Below, in pieces: positions 5,903 to 6,032 of a DNA stretch of 6,032 nucleotides. The DNA comes from Clostridia bacterium. GTDB taxonomy: Bacteria; Bacillota; Clostridia; UBA1381. The stretch's first letter is position 1. Each line of letters begins with the position of its first letter. The stretch is from the NCBI GenBank assembly GCA_900751685.1, contig CAADSR010000204.1, forward strand, positions 1 through 6,032. Direction: 5' to 3'. A model generated the notes under the pieces. The model worked only from the letters and a program-made list of their open reading frames with translations, was not told where the DNA came from and did not search any database. A program made the translations under genes and the position numbers.

Positions 5903-6032
5903 TTAGTCAATAAACTCAATGACTTTTTCTAAAAACAGCTTGCCGTCCAAATGTTCTGTCTCATGGCAGAAGGCCCTTGCCAAAAGGCCTTCCCCACTCT
6001 TTTCAAACCATTGTCCATGGCGGTCCTGGGCA
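5903..6032 (-). CDS. def: Peptide deformylase, C-terminal end only (5' end outside window)
   Basis: Only the last 42 codons plus the TAA stop (5905-5903) are present; the gene enters from the right edge. The visible part includes GQWFEKSGEGLLARAFCHETEHLDGKLF written here in two pieces for clarity: the segment ending in LARAF, then CHETEHLDGKLF. HETEH is the HExxH metal-binding motif III of deformylases, followed by the usual LDG. The C-terminus is the short form, KVIEFID. The enzyme removes formyl from the N-terminal methionine of new proteins at the ribosome and uses Fe or another divalent metal. The motif has Glu where the common form is HEIDH or HEMDH, so the Asp is replaced conservatively. 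Identity is supported both by the motif and by the adjacent fmt gene. Confidence 0.93.
   Translation of the reverse strand, partial: AQDRHGQWFEKSGEGLLARAFCHETEHLDGKLFLEKVIEFID

Overview
The window is a seven-gene cluster read entirely from the minus strand, so gene order runs from the high to the low coordinates: def (3' end only), fmt, a YugP-type membrane zinc metallopeptidase, rsmB, rlmN, stp (PP2C phosphatase) and prkC (5' part only). This order, with the YugP-like gene between fmt and rsmB and the stp-prkC pair after rlmN, together with moderate GC content and strong AGGAGG-like ribosome binding sites, points to a Firmicutes chromosome, most likely class Clostridia and plausibly Lachnospiraceae. 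The family assignment is inference from gene order and protein style. There is no sign of mobile DNA, CRISPR, tRNA, rRNA or foreign genes.

Layout: 6032-5903 is the last 42 codons of peptide deformylase. 5890-4955 is methionyl-tRNA formyltransferase. 4943-4242 is the metallopeptidase. 4242-2956 is the 16S rRNA m5C methyltransferase RsmB. 2959-1940 is the 23S rRNA A2503 methyltransferase RlmN. These five are packed with gaps of 11-12 nt or overlaps of 1-4 nt, which implies one transcript and coupled translation. A 79-nt gap (1939-1861) then separates rlmN from stp (1860-1138), and prkC (1121 to beyond position 1) follows after 16 nt. No stretch over 300 bases lacks a gene.

How the genes fit together: def and fmt remove and add the N-formyl group at the ends of translation initiation, and rsmB and rlmN modify rRNA. 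stp and prkC are the phosphatase and the membrane kinase of the Ser/Thr signalling pair that in Firmicutes senses cell-wall fragments and acts on growth, translation and wall synthesis.

The most interesting sequence signal is in the rlmN-stp gap. A near-consensus extended -10 promoter overlaps the rlmN stop codon. Its predicted transcript would start about five bases before a perfect 10-bp stem-loop. The 3' arm of that stem-loop, with four flanking bases, is perfectly complementary over 14 nt to the stp stop codon and prkC Shine-Dalgarno region about 760 nt downstream. The stp-prkC pair may therefore have its own promoter, a protective 5' hairpin and a possible long-range RNA control of kinase translation. 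This is a hypothesis from sequence only.
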